A stretch of 34,888 nucleotides of DNA, taken from Candidatus Poseidoniaceae archaeon. Its GTDB lineage: Archaea > Thermoplasmatota > Poseidoniia > Poseidoniales > Poseidoniaceae. A program made the position numbers and the translations under genes. The notes beneath the pieces were generated by a model. That model made no database searches. It saw nothing but the letters and a program-made list of their open reading frames with translations, and had not been told where the DNA came from. The stretch's first letter is position 1. Each line of letters opens with the position of its first letter. This document shows, piece by piece, positions 16,710 through 26,517 of this stretch. The stretch is taken from positions 1 to 34,888 of the forward strand of contig JADHSC010000018.1 in assembly GCA_016777125.1 (NCBI GenBank). Direction: 5' to 3'.

Positions 16710-19700
16710 TCACGCCTGTTCAGACATCTGTTGTTGATAGTATTCTTCTAACTGGTCAAGACTCCATCCCATGTCTAGATACTTCTCCATCATAGCCTCG
16801 TCCCATCCTGGGAAACGGCCAAGGTCTTGGTCCGAGAGTCCACTCTGAGTCTCTGGAGCCTGTCCATCAAGAACAGGTTGATCCCATGTTGCATTTGAGC
16901 CAACGACTGCATTCAATTCTTCTTCTTCGATCCAATCTTTGACCTCTGTCTTATTTTTGCGATTTTGAATAATTCCATTTGCCGCACCTATGAGTAACAA
17001 TGCTCCACCCAACATCAACAGAAGCATGAATATTTCACCCATGCCTTTGTCTGCTTCCCCGCTCGAACCACCAGCGTTTTGATTGAGTTGAGCAAGAGAA
17101 CAGCCCGAGATATCTGTCGATGTATCTGGCAACGTATCTGGACAGTCATCATCGACATTCAAGACTCCATCACCATCATCATCGAGTGATTCATTTGCAA
17201 TATTGTTGGTTTCATTACCTGTTGGTTCTGGCGTGATGCCGCCTAGGTCACAACCCAACGCATCTGCTTCATTGATTCCATCACCATCAGCATCAGCCAT
17301 GTTGATAGCATCCTTTGGTGAAACATCAGCTACTCCTGGATCTAATGCTGTGGTTTGAGCCCAAGCCACTTCAATCTGATCCAAAATACAATCACCGTCA
17401 GTATCTGTGGATAATGGATTTCCACCCAACACGTATTCGTCATAGTTTGAGAGCGTGTCTCCATCAACGTCCATGTCCCCTTCGAGGGCGGTTCCAAACA
17501 TTGCGATGGTTCTGTTTAAGCCGTTGCCGACTTCCCAAATATCAGGCATTCCATCGTTATCGGTATCAGTGACATTGTCTAAACGATTCCAGTCAGCATA
17601 CCACGAAGTGATGTATGGTGTTGCAATTTCTGTTGAATCGATGATCAATCCCATTTCTCGGTTACGAACCATTGCAGAATCGCCCCAGTTGATGCTTGAG
17701 ATAAGAACAGATGTACCGTCGACGATAGCTCCTTTGTTATGCAGTTTGGATACATCATCATCTTCACTCATGATGATGGCAGAGACATCCCAGCCATTGG
17801 TCTGATTCCAGTCATTATTCATTCTGTCAACAATGTCTTGAATATCCTCATCAAGATATGCTCCATTGATGATGAGGCGAATCGAAACATCTCGCTGTGC
17901 AGCATCTTCAAGTGCACTAACAACTGGATTTTCACCCCATCCCCATTGCCAATCAAGGTCGAGATATTGCAATGAGAGTAAAATCTCATCATCCGCATTC
18001 TCAATCATATTGGTTAAACCTTCAACACAATCATCGGGACAAGTCAAGAGAGTTCCAGAGTACGTTCCTGTGAATGTTGGTGCCGAATCTCCGACGATTG
18101 TTCGTACATCAGGCATTGCGTAACTGTTGGTTGGAGGAGTGGATGATACTGAAGAAACATACATTGAATTTTCATCGAATGTCATGTGTTCCAAGACAGT
18201 CTGAGCCAGTTCCTGGCTGTGGACAATCATACTCCAGTCTCTGTTGCCACGCTGACCGGGAGGTGGGAGTGATGCATCCTTCCAGTTGCCAGAACCGATC
18301 CAAACAGATGCTTCATCTTGAACTGCCACTTTAGCGTGGAGGTAAAGGTACGGATCATCACCGCTTCCTCCAAACCATGAGACGTCAATTCCTGCTTGTT
18401 TGAGTGCATATGCATACGAAGCTTGGGTTTCCCTATCGTTCGTATTCCACCACGATTCAACTTCATTGAGAACAACTACGACGGTAACGCCTCTGTCATG
18501 TGCATCGATAAGGGCTTGAGTAAGATCCATTGATTGAAGTTGATAAAGATGCAAATGAAGTGATGTTTGTGCTTGATTTACCCATGCAAGTACATCGACC
18601 AAACCATCATGAGGGCCGAGAAGTGGTTGAATCATTGTTGCATCTGAAAACGTGAGGTCAGTACAGAAATCACTTGCTCCAAGTCGCCCCCATCGTTGAT
18701 GCCAGTCGACTGATTGGTTTGTGTCCGTAATTGTTCCACATCCATCGCCTCTGTACAAAATCAGATTGTCAATTCCATTCACTGGCTCAGATAGAGCAAC
18801 GCCCGACCATCCTACAGCATCTACAGGACCGTTTCCATAAACAATCGTATCGGCAACTTGTCCAGTTGGATGAATCAGTTGCAAAGCCATACCACTATCA
18901 AGAAGGTAGATTGGTGAACTCATAGCAGCGTTCATATCGATTATTGTACCGTCTTCATACAAACCTAGACCGGATACGTCATTTGTGAGTTTAACCGATG
19001 ATCCTGCATCGATTTGTAGGTTGGTGATCAGTGCGGTAAATTCAGTGTTATCTGCAGCAGTACGTCGGATTTGCCATCCGTTGAGAGTTGCGGATTCTTC
19101 GCCATTATTGGTGATTTCAAAGAATTCTAATTCAGTAGAAACCGACGATATCCCATCCCACATAACAGATGTGAATTTGATTGAGTCTTGGGAAGCGATC
19201 ATTGTAGCATCAGGTTCTGCAGTTCCAGGTGTTGGCCATGCAAACTCAACCCATTCTGAATTTGTCTCATTGTAACCGTATGTGACACAGTTACTCGCCA
19301 AAAATTCAGACGGAGGTGATGCGCTTGTGACAAGTTCGCCATCTGGATTGAGTATTTCGAGTACTCCTGAATCTTCTAGGGAACCGCCGAAGATATCGTA
19401 GGTTAATTCTACGACAATTCGGTGTCCTGCTTCGATTGTAGTGTTATTTTCTGCATGACTCCACAGCATTGTGGAGTCCACAAATTGTCGCCCCATGAGT
19501 GGGTTCGAGGTATAATCCACGCTCACCATCCATCGACTCAGGTTGACGTCTTCTGTACCGGTATTATGAAGTTCAATCCAGTCAGCAGATGGGGAGAATT
19601 CCGAGTCGTCACACGATGATGCAATCTCTGTGATTACAATTGATTCAGGACCGGTATATTCTGGCCATATTGGATTAGCAGTTCCTGGTGTTGCCCAAGC

Positions 19701-21602
19701 GCTGTTGACCCAATCATCCATTCCCCACGTTGTGGAAGTGGTAGGTGCGTTGGTGCCAGATTGGCCAGCACCTGCATGTGTTTCTGTATTATTGATGAGA
19801 GATCCGCCCTCGAGCGTACTTGTCCATTGAGCTGAGTGAGCAATCGCTCCGTTTCCATCAATGAGATTTATTTGGTCAGGAGTTGTGTGCTTTAGATAAA
19901 ATTGAGATGTGCCATTTAGAGCGATTAATGTTGTTTCTCCAGGAGCCAAAATCGTTGTTGATTTCATTGGCATGTTGTATTGATGCAACATAAGGTTTCG
20001 ATTCGCTGCTGAGAGTCTCCATCCAGCAACATCAACTTCGGAAGAACCGAAATTGTGAATTTCGATCCATTCTCCACCTGGGTACGACTCTGAGTCGGAT
20101 CCAACTGCATCAGGGAGCAACTCTGTGATTCTGACATCACCTGTTGTTGCCGTTGGAACCGGTTCGGGTTGTCCAGGAGTAGGATAGAGGGATGGCGACC
20201 ATGCATCGTTGTAGTTTGTACTGCGTAGAAGCGAGATGTTTGGCCCATAGTTTGTAGCATACCAAGCCATATCAACTACATTTGAAGAAGCATCAAGCAA
20301 AACGAGATGATTGTAATTATCCCAAAGACGAGTGTCAGCAGTGAATTCAACGATTCGACGTTCTCCTGAGAGTATAGTTGTACTACCTTGGGAACTGTTT
20401 ACTGCAATTGTGCCTGGGTCAAGGAAGGTTTGATTCCCCATCCCATCGATAATGGACCAACCGTTTAGGTCGATGTCGCCCGTTCCAGTATTGAGTAATT
20501 CAATCCATTCACCCAAAGGTGAAGCATTTCCATCATTATTTGAAACAGGCATGATTTCGTTAAATCCTACTGATCCCGACGCTGTAATGGAATCAAGAGT
20601 TGGAATATTTGTGGAATTGGGTGATGGATATGTCGAGATGACCCACATTCCCCCAAGAGGATTTTCTTCAAGGGAAAACCCAGGTTCGTTCTTATTCCAA
20701 CTGATTTCATCTCCAATACTACCGTTTGGCAGGTAAAGTCGAACGGTCTCTTGGCCGTTGTTCAGAACACCGCTGCTTGAAGTTGCATTTACTGCTACAG
20801 TTCGGATTTCACCTGGATAAATAAGTTGAGTTGCATAATCAGAAGTTGCACCAATGAGGTGAGATGAATCGAGTTCAATCATGTTTCCAGCTTGGTCTTG
20901 CAACCACCAGCCGGACATGTTGATGGTGGAAGTTCCGTTGTTGTACAACTCAATCCATTCCCCACCAGGCCAAGAGGTATTGTCTCGACTTGGCCAAGAA
21001 TCTGCCATAACCTCATTGATTTGTAGATCGCTTGGGAAATAGGTTGGTCCTGCGCTACCTCCACCACTGTTCGAGGAACCAGGTGTTGGGTTCGAGGTTG
21101 CTATCCAGTCAGCGTATGGATCAGAAGGGTCTTGTTCAAGGCTCACTCCAGAGGAACTTGAATTCCACGTTGCTTCATCAATCCAATTTCCAGATCCATC
21201 ATACAGAGTAATGAAGTCATTTGAATTAGCAACATAGAAATTGGAATATCCATTTCGAGCAATCACCATGTACTCTCCTGGGGCGATTGTGTATGTTGAT
21301 GCGTTATTGATGTCATAGCCTACGATACTGTTGACATCGAAGGTGAGTGTCTTTGAGGCCTTATTTGAGAAATACCAATTGCGAACATCAACACTTGTTG
21401 TTCCTGTGTTGGAAATCTCCAACCATTCTCCACCAGGATACATTGCATCATCAAGCCCGTTCGGATTTGGTAATGCTTCATTGATACAAATTGCACCTGA
21501 ACATGGCTGGCTGCGAGCAGATGTAGATTCTACTGGCTCAACAAATGGTGTGAGTGGAACCAGTAAAAGAAGGGCGAGTAAGAAGTATGATTGGCCGCGC
21601 AT
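16710..21602 (-). CDS. Giant surface protein: six lamin-tail domains, two HKD (phospholipase-D) motifs, Asp-rich repeats, C-terminal TM
   Basis: About 1,630 residues; residue numbers here count from the upstream ATG at 21641. The signal peptide begins MRGQSYFLLALLLL at the ATG at 21602, preceded by AGGTGA, so this start is preferred. Six lamin-tail domains follow, each with an INE/TEL...GEWIE...NTG...W core, starting near residues 52, 206, 356, 503, 667 and 820. A phospholipase-D-like pair follows: HAKVAVQD (His1102, Lys1104, Asp1109) with GSGNW, and HNKGAIVD (His1301, Lys1303, Asp1308) with SSINW. Residues 1359-1500 carry thrombospondin-3-like DxDxDG calcium motifs. A TM lies near 1536-1556 with a cytoplasmic tail. 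HKD proteins include nucleases and phospholipases; extracellular nuclease is my preferred guess. Last gene of a three-gene operon. Confidence 0.88.
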   Translation of the reverse strand: MRGQSYFLLALLLLVPLTPFVEPVESTSARSQPCSGAICINEALPNPNGLDDAMYPGGEWLEISNTGTTSVDVRNWYFSNKASKTLTFDVNSIVGYDINNASTYTIAPGEYMVIARNGYSNFYVANSNDFITLYDGSGNWIDEATWNSSSSGVSLEQDPSDPYADWIATSNPTPGSSNSGGGSAGPTYFPSDLQINEVMADSWPSRDNTSWPGGEWIELYNNGTSTINMSGWWLQDQAGNMIELDSSHLIGATSDYATQLIYPGEIRTVAVNATSSSGVLNNGQETVRLYLPNGSIGDEISWNKNEPGFSLEENPLGGMWVISTYPSPNSTNIPTLDSITASGSVGFNEIMPVSNNDGNASPLGEWIELLNTGTGDIDLNGWSIIDGMGNQTFLDPGTIAVNSSQGSTTILSGERRIVEFTADTRLWDNYNHLVLLDASSNVVDMAWYATNYGPNISLLRSTNYNDAWSPSLYPTPGQPEPVPTATTGDVRITELLPDAVGSDSESYPGGEWIEIHNFGSSEVDVAGWRLSAANRNLMLHQYNMPMKSTTILAPGETTLIALNGTSQFYLKHTTPDQINLIDGNGAIAHSAQWTSTLEGGSLINNTETHAGAGQSGTNAPTTSTTWGMDDWVNSAWATPGTANPIWPEYTGPESIVITEIASSCDDSEFSPSADWIELHNTGTEDVNLSRWMVSVDYTSNPLMGRQFVDSTMLWSHAENNTTIEAGHRIVVELTYDIFGGSLEDSGVLEILNPDGELVTSASPPSEFLASNCVTYGYNETNSEWVEFAWPTPGTAEPDATMIASQDSIKFTSVMWDGISSVSTELEFFEITNNGEESATLNGWQIRRTAADNTEFTALITNLQIDAGSSVKLTNDVSGLGLYEDGTIIDMNAAMSSPIYLLDSGMALQLIHPTGQVADTIVYGNGPVDAVGWSGVALSEPVNGIDNLILYRGDGCGTITDTNQSVDWHQRWGRLGASDFCTDLTFSDATMIQPLLGPHDGLVDVLAWVNQAQTSLHLHLYQLQSMDLTQALIDAHDRGVTVVVVLNEVESWWNTNDRETQASYAYALKQAGIDVSWFGGSGDDPYLYLHAKVAVQDEASVWIGSGNWKDASLPPPGQRGNRDWSMIVHSQELAQTVLEHMTFDENSMYVSSVSSTPPTNSYAMPDVRTIVGDSAPTFTGTYSGTLLTCPDDCVEGLTNMIENADDEILLSLQYLDLDWQWGWGENPVVSALEDAAQRDVSIRLIINGAYLDEDIQDIVDRMNNDWNQTNGWDVSAIIMSEDDDVSKLHNKGAIVDGTSVLISSINWGDSAMVRNREMGLIIDSTEIATPYITSWYADWNRLDNVTDTDNDGMPDIWEVGNGLNRTIAMFGTALEGDMDVDGDTLSNYDEYVLGGNPLSTDTDGDCILDQIEVAWAQTTALDPGVADVSPKDAINMADADGDGINEADALGCDLGGITPEPTGNETNNIANESLDDDGDGVLNVDDDCPDTLPDTSTDISGCSLAQLNQNAGGSSGEADKGMGEIFMLLLMLGGALLLIGAANGIIQNRKNKTEVKDWIEEEELNAVVGSNATWDQPVLDGQAPETQSGLSDQDLGRFPGWDEAMMEKYLDMGWSLDQLEEYYQQQMSEQA

Positions 21603-21606
21603 AGTG

Positions 21607-21612
21607 TCACCT
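21607..21612 (-). promoter_or_regulatory. Ribosome-binding site deciding the start of the giant surface protein
   Basis: AGGTGA lies four bases before the ATG at 21602, which begins directly with a signal peptide. The longer frame from 21641 would place 13 residues before it. Confidence 0.55.
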
Positions 21613-21671
21613 ACAAGGATACCTGACGTCATCCCCCTCATATCTTTTGGCGAGGTGTAGTTTCCCCAAAA

Positions 21672-23174
21672 TCAGATGAAACCGAAGTTATCTGCCATTT
21701 GAGCGAATGTGTAAATCATAATTGGAACAAGAATAATTCCCATACCGTGGCTTCTACGTATGCCTATTCGAGGAGGCATCATCCCAAGGATGGTTCCTAC
21801 AATGAGGACCCCTATTCCTACGAAACCTGTCGAAAGCCAGACAAGAGCGGCTACGAAAATAATAACACCCATGACCATTGATTGCAATGGAATTGCAGCG
21901 TGAAGTCGAAGCATTCCTTTTCCAACGATTTTCATAATCGGCATAGCCATAATTCCTGCTGCGAGACACACAGCGAGTAATCTGATGAAATCAGCAGTAG
22001 GTTCTGTGGAGTTCCATGTTTCAATAGGGTACATCATTTTCAGAGCAAGTGTTGCTCCTGAACGAGATCTTCCAATGATGTAGAGGAACCCAAGGACCAT
22101 GACAGTAACGGCTGTGTTAACGGCGGAGAGAATAGCAATGACTTCCAAATCTTGTTTTGTTTGAGGCCCTTCATGACCTCCTTCGGCTTCAGCAATGGCA
22201 ATTTCAAGTAATTCATCATCAGAAAGTTCAGTCAATCGGCGTGTTTCCCAGTCCATCCCATAGCCTTCCTTTCCTTGCACCTTTGCTGCTACGTTCCTTC
22301 CACCCATAACCAAAACAGTCGCTTGAGAAGCAGTCATTCCAGGTAAAACACCCATGCTTGCACCCGCTACTGCAGACCAGAAACATGGAGCAATGAGCGG
22401 TTTGACCGGGGGTAGATCCCAATTCTCACGTTGAGGTGGTAGGTGACTTGTCGTCGCATAAATATCCAGCAAGTTCGCAATTCCGAACAATCCCGCTAGG
22501 CTCGGAAGGAGGAGCGATGGAGATGGCATTCCCACTGGGCTGTCAACAGGAAGTTCGAATACAGCCCAGCCATATAATCCGGCAAGAAGGAAAAAGATTG
22601 TAGCTGCAAAGAATCCGGCGAGACGACTGTCATTCCCAAGTTTTTTGAAGGTCATTTTTTGAACCCATTTAGGCCAATCAAGACGTGTTGTTTCAGTTGC
22701 AAGTAGAAGCAAGGAAATCGTAAGAAGAATGACTGGCAACCAACTTCGCATACCATCATACCAATTGAGCTCAGGCCCAAATGCAATGCGTGCAACAATA
22801 ATCAGAGGTAATGAGAGAAAGAGTCCGAGTTGTGATCCTCTCGCAGACCATGCGACACCTCGAGCGGCATTTCCTGCCAGTAGCATTCTATGCCCAGGCA
22901 ATAGCGATAACGCAGTGTCCCCATCTGGTGCACCAATAAGGGCCGATGGAATGTAATTTAGGAACGTGTGGACAGTACCCGTGGATACAATAATTGCAGC
23001 CACGGCAGACAGAGGGATTCCTAAATCGAGTAGTGCAGGAGATAAAGCAAGCAAAATTAACGCTACATTGTTGACGTGGAAACCAGGGATTAGTCCGGTT
23101 AAGGAGCCCATGAACACACCGAAGAAAAGCGCTCCGAGGAGCCACCATAAATCAGTGAAATACGCTTCAATCAT
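21672..23174 (-). CDS. TctA/DUF112-like multi-spanning membrane protein
   Basis: 500 residues with about ten to twelve membrane segments. The N-terminal MGSLTGLIPGFHVNNVA and the later STGTVHTFLNYIPSALIGAP segment, rich in Gly and Pro, resemble the two signature regions of the TctA family (large membrane subunit of tripartite tricarboxylate transporters); the second half has VAGASMGVLPGMTASQA, an internal repeat of the first motif. No TctB or TctC-like subunit is next to it. Archaeal members of this family have no proven substrate. It begins 12 nt after the OB-fold gene and ends 69 nt before the surface-protein start, so all three are probably co-transcribed. Confidence 0.8.
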   Translation of the reverse strand: MIEAYFTDLWWLLGALFFGVFMGSLTGLIPGFHVNNVALILLALSPALLDLGIPLSAVAAIIVSTGTVHTFLNYIPSALIGAPDGDTALSLLPGHRMLLAGNAARGVAWSARGSQLGLFLSLPLIIVARIAFGPELNWYDGMRSWLPVILLTISLLLLATETTRLDWPKWVQKMTFKKLGNDSRLAGFFAATIFFLLAGLYGWAVFELPVDSPVGMPSPSLLLPSLAGLFGIANLLDIYATTSHLPPQRENWDLPPVKPLIAPCFWSAVAGASMGVLPGMTASQATVLVMGGRNVAAKVQGKEGYGMDWETRRLTELSDDELLEIAIAEAEGGHEGPQTKQDLEVIAILSAVNTAVTVMVLGFLYIIGRSRSGATLALKMMYPIETWNSTEPTADFIRLLAVCLAAGIMAMPIMKIVGKGMLRLHAAIPLQSMVMGVIIFVAALVWLSTGFVGIGVLIVGTILGMMPPRIGIRRSHGMGIILVPIMIYTFAQMADNFGFI

Positions 23175-23186
23175 ATTCTCACCACA

Positions 23187-24929
23187 TTATTGTTGATCGA
23201 TGTATTCTTGACGGTCGCTCGTCCCATCTCCATCTGAGTCTTCAGAATATGAACTGGTTCCAAAGGCGTTCTCAAGAGTATCACTGAGCCCGTCGTTATC
23301 TCTGTCATCAACATCTGCACTTTCTAACGCATAAATGACCGCCATCGACTGGCTGTCCTCGATTTGAAGCAAACGTCCTTCCCATGTCATCGCTATTCCA
23401 AGGTGCAGTTCATCGAGACCGATTGAGTTTCCAAGAGCATTCAAGCGCACCTTCTTTTCACTTCCTGGTTCTGAAAGGAACCAAGTGCCGTTTTCTTCAA
23501 CAGCAAGGCCGTTTAATCGAACAACTTTGTTCTTATCATAACCCCATTGAGTTGCACCATCTGACCAAAGAAGAGATGCTGGATTCATTTTCTCACCTTC
23601 TGAAAGGTCATGGATGAGTAGTTCAGCACGCATGTTTTCATCGTCCCAAGAAACAGTTACATCGGCAACAACGGCTTGACCAGCCTCGAGCCATGTCGAG
23701 CGAGGACCTGGAATCGTTACGGCGATGCTTGTCCAACCGGGAGTATAGCCGGCAGAGTCTGCAAAGTATCCTGATTCGTCTTCAACGCTTGGTTCAACTG
23801 CATACTTCATGTAGGCTGCAACAGTGTAGTGTGTATCTGGATCACTCAAAGCAGCAATTGGGTTGGCACTGAGCATCAAAAGTAGATCATTGATTGTGGA
23901 GGTAGCAGTAAGTGATTCACTTGAATCACCTGCTTTGTCGAGACACCATGATGAGATTGCTGTATTCCATACTAAACGACCACGCATCTTGATTGCCTTT
24001 CCTTCCCATGTTTCGGCCATCGATTTATCATCCTCGCTTGGGATTACACACAATGGTGAACCGGCTGAACCCGTTAGTTCCCATGTGCTATTATCGATTG
24101 AGAGCATACCTGCCACATCAACAGTTCTGCCTGATTGATACATCCATGTTGATTGAGAAGACCAATCAAGCAATGGGATTTCAATTGGATGATTCCGATC
24201 AACCATAATTTCAGGCCCCTGAACGCCAAGGTTCCAGCGCAATTCTCGCTGCTGATAAGAGAGGACTCCTTGAACAGTGACCTTTGAACCTGCTTCAATC
24301 CATTGTCCCGTTGAGGAATGAATGGTCATACCAATTTGATGTTCAGAGTTTCCGTAATTCGGATGATCTCCCAGTTTGGCGTTTCCAAAAGCGATATCTG
24401 GTGCGAGGGATTTCGAAATAAATCCGGTAAGTTGAATTATTTCACCATCAAAGGCCTCTGGGTTGATTGCAACATCTGAAATTGCCAATATCGGAACGTC
24501 TGGGATATCAGAAGATTTCCAACTCATTGCTCCAGCACCGAGCGCCTGTATCCACATCCGACCTTCGTAATACATGACATCACCTATGATCGTAACATTC
24601 GTACCGATGGGAGGTGTGTCTCCAGGCCGATACCATCTCAATTCAACGACTCCTGTTCCATCATCAATGATTGCGTCGAGCCTATCGTCTCCTGAATTGT
24701 AAGGGTCCTCGACCCATGAAATCAATGTCCCTTCAACTTTGACGACTTCGTTAACATACTCTGTTAAATCCTCGACATCGACAACTGATGGTTCACGAAC
24801 CATCGCATACCAGTTCAAGGTTGCAACTAACAAAAGCGAAATGGCAAACATGACCCATAATCTTGGACCGTTGGTTTCAGGGTCATCTGTCGATAATCGA
24901 GCGAGGAAGGACTTGAGACCAGCCGCCAT
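23187..24929 (-). CDS. Membrane-anchored extracytoplasmic protein with repeated OB-folds and a C-terminal Asp-rich calcium motif
   Basis: 580 residues. An uncleaved N-terminal anchor (WVMFAISLLLVATLNWYAM, about 25-45) exports the rest. Several segments have the beta pattern of OB folds, for example VVKVEGTLISWVEDP...AIIDDGTGVVELRWY...VTIIGDVMYYEGRMWIQ, and again near EIIQLTGFIS, VDVAGMLSI and VVRLNGLAV, suggesting four or five copies. Residues 541-580 carry DRDNDGLSDTLE and EDSDGDGTSDRQE, the same calcium-type motif as the giant protein in this operon. OB folds often bind nucleic acid, but a ligand cannot be proved. First gene of the operon; the divergent HD gene starts 91 nt away. Confidence 0.75.
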   Translation of the reverse strand: MAAGLKSFLARLSTDDPETNGPRLWVMFAISLLLVATLNWYAMVREPSVVDVEDLTEYVNEVVKVEGTLISWVEDPYNSGDDRLDAIIDDGTGVVELRWYRPGDTPPIGTNVTIIGDVMYYEGRMWIQALGAGAMSWKSSDIPDVPILAISDVAINPEAFDGEIIQLTGFISKSLAPDIAFGNAKLGDHPNYGNSEHQIGMTIHSSTGQWIEAGSKVTVQGVLSYQQRELRWNLGVQGPEIMVDRNHPIEIPLLDWSSQSTWMYQSGRTVDVAGMLSIDNSTWELTGSAGSPLCVIPSEDDKSMAETWEGKAIKMRGRLVWNTAISSWCLDKAGDSSESLTATSTINDLLLMLSANPIAALSDPDTHYTVAAYMKYAVEPSVEDESGYFADSAGYTPGWTSIAVTIPGPRSTWLEAGQAVVADVTVSWDDENMRAELLIHDLSEGEKMNPASLLWSDGATQWGYDKNKVVRLNGLAVEENGTWFLSEPGSEKKVRLNALGNSIGLDELHLGIAMTWEGRLLQIEDSQSMAVIYALESADVDDRDNDGLSDTLENAFGTSSYSEDSDGDGTSDRQEYIDQQ

Positions 24930-25020
24930 GGACTATGGTTTCGCCTACAGGGCATAGCCGTTGCCCCTCGGCTTTCTGAGAGGAGATGCCTTGAAATGCA
25001 ACGAATGAGCAGGTGTCACT

Positions 25021-26328
25021 ATGCGAGACAGGGTTATCCGCGATGAAATTCATCGTGATATCTTGGTGCCAGCACATCATGCGAGAATCATTGATACGCA
25101 TGAATTCCAACGACTACGGAATGTGCAACAACTTTCAACGTGTGAATTTGTGTTCCCTTCAGCTACTCATACTCGCTTTGCTCATTCACTTGGCGCCTAT
25201 CATCTTGCGGGTGCGCTGACCGATTCACTGCAGGAAGTTCAACCTGGTATTCTCTCTAACGAGGATGCAGAATTGGTTCGCTTAGGGGCTCTTCTTCACG
25301 ACATTGGTCATCCTCCTTATTCTCACCTCCTTGAGACACCGGAAGTTTTTGCAACATACCATTCTCATGAGCACTGGGGAAGAGTCATGCTTGAGGATAC
25401 GTCTTCCGAGATCGGTCAGGTACTTGCTGAAGTACTCGGTACTGAGAGGAAAAAGCGATTGTTTTCAATATTAGACGGGGCAAAGGAATGCGATGGGATA
25501 GCAATTGCTCCGTTTCTAAAGGAAATCATTAGCAGCCAGTTAGATGTTGATCGTATGGATTACATGATTCGCGACCAAGCCAATACTGGTGCTCAAATCG
25601 GTGGATTTGACAGCGCTCGGGTTATTCGGGCTATGAGAGTGAACGACCAAGGCCGTCTCTATGTCAAATCATGGGGTTTACCTGCAATAGAAGCTTATCT
25701 TGTCACGAGATATCACATGTACAACCAAGTCTATTTCCATAAAGTCAACATGCTTACCCAAGCCTATCTCGTTCGAATGCTTGCTCGTGCCAGAACTCTC
25801 GCATCGGAAGGTAAGCTTGCCCTTGGGAGTGAAGTTGAACACATGTTGTTGAACAAGTCGTTGACAGCAGAGCAATACGCAGAAATTCATGATTCACACG
25901 TGAAAGTGGCTATGAGTCGCTTCTCTCGAAACGAAGATGAGATTCTATCAAATTACGCTTCTCGGCTCATGGCTCGTCGAGATTACCACAAATCTCTACG
26001 AATACCTTCCCTTACATCAGAGATGTTTGAAGTGATTCAGACTGAAGTAGCTGGATTCATTGAAGGGGCTGGTTTTGATCCCGAACATGATTTGATTACT
26101 GCCTCGATACGAAAACGAGGATACATGCCTTACGAACAGGGCATAATACTCGAAGACGGACGAGATGCGGCAGAACATTCTCCACTCATTCGCTCCCTTT
26201 CCCAATCCGATGAGCAGATATTGGTTTTTGTTCCTGAACAGATTCGTGACGAGTGTGAAGTGCTGGTGCGTTCGAAAACAAAACCATCTCAATCATCGCT
26301 TGCAATGTTTGATTCGGCAGACTCATGA
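25021..26328 (+). CDS. HD-superfamily phosphohydrolase (SAMHD1/dGTPase-like)
   Basis: 435 residues. The N-terminal RVIRDEIHRDILVPAHHARIIDTHEFQRLRNVQQL and the metal ligands His55 (RFAHSLG), His93-Asp94 (LLHDIGHPPYSH) and Asp175 (SSQLDVDRMDYMIRD) match the HD-domain dNTP triphosphohydrolase group that includes SAMHD1. It may hydrolyse dNTPs or other phosphomonoesters; specificity is not visible. The ATG follows a GC-rich 91-nt divergent gap. A TATA-proximal tRNA gene follows 25 nt downstream. Family assignment is strong and reaction is inferred. Confidence 0.9.
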   Translation: MRDRVIRDEIHRDILVPAHHARIIDTHEFQRLRNVQQLSTCEFVFPSATHTRFAHSLGAYHLAGALTDSLQEVQPGILSNEDAELVRLGALLHDIGHPPYSHLLETPEVFATYHSHEHWGRVMLEDTSSEIGQVLAEVLGTERKKRLFSILDGAKECDGIAIAPFLKEIISSQLDVDRMDYMIRDQANTGAQIGGFDSARVIRAMRVNDQGRLYVKSWGLPAIEAYLVTRYHMYNQVYFHKVNMLTQAYLVRMLARARTLASEGKLALGSEVEHMLLNKSLTAEQYAEIHDSHVKVAMSRFSRNEDEILSNYASRLMARRDYHKSLRIPSLTSEMFEVIQTEVAGFIEGAGFDPEHDLITASIRKRGYMPYEQGIILEDGRDAAEHSPLIRSLSQSDEQILVFVPEQIRDECEVLVRSKTKPSQSSLAMFDSADS

Positions 26329-26353
26329 ACTTCATGTTCTAGCGTTGAATATA

Positions 26354-26427
26354 GGGCCTGTAGCTTAGTTGGTTAGAGCACCCGGCTCATAACCGGGCGG
26401 TCAAGGGTTCAAATCCCTTCGGGCCCA
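26354..26427 (+). tRNA. tRNA with CAT anticodon (elongator Met or Ile2)
   Basis: 74 nt. Acceptor GGGCCTG pairs with CGGGCCC (one G-U), anticodon stem CCCGG/CCGGG with loop CTCATAA, T arm AAGGG-TTCAAAT-CCCTT, discriminator A. CCA is not encoded (ACTT follows). It lacks the three consecutive G:C pairs and A1:U72 of initiator tRNA. A CAT anticodon can be elongator Met or agmatidine-modified Ile2; sequence alone does not decide. Confidence 0.93.
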
Positions 26428-26428
26428 C

Positions 26429-26435
26429 TTTTTTT
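26429..26435 (+). terminator. Poly-T stop after tRNA
   Basis: Seven T start one base after the tRNA 3' end, followed by a pyrimidine-rich stretch to about 26446, a typical archaeal termination site. Confidence 0.6.
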
Positions 26436-26517
26436 CTTCTCTATTTTACTTGCAATCATGCACTTATCTGCAAAATGGTTATGAGGGTCGATATAGTGGG
26501 TTGAGTTAGTGAGCACA

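Noticed and set aside
26354-26427. Initiator tRNA-Met
   Set aside because: The anticodon stem lacks three consecutive G:C pairs and the acceptor starts with G1:C72.
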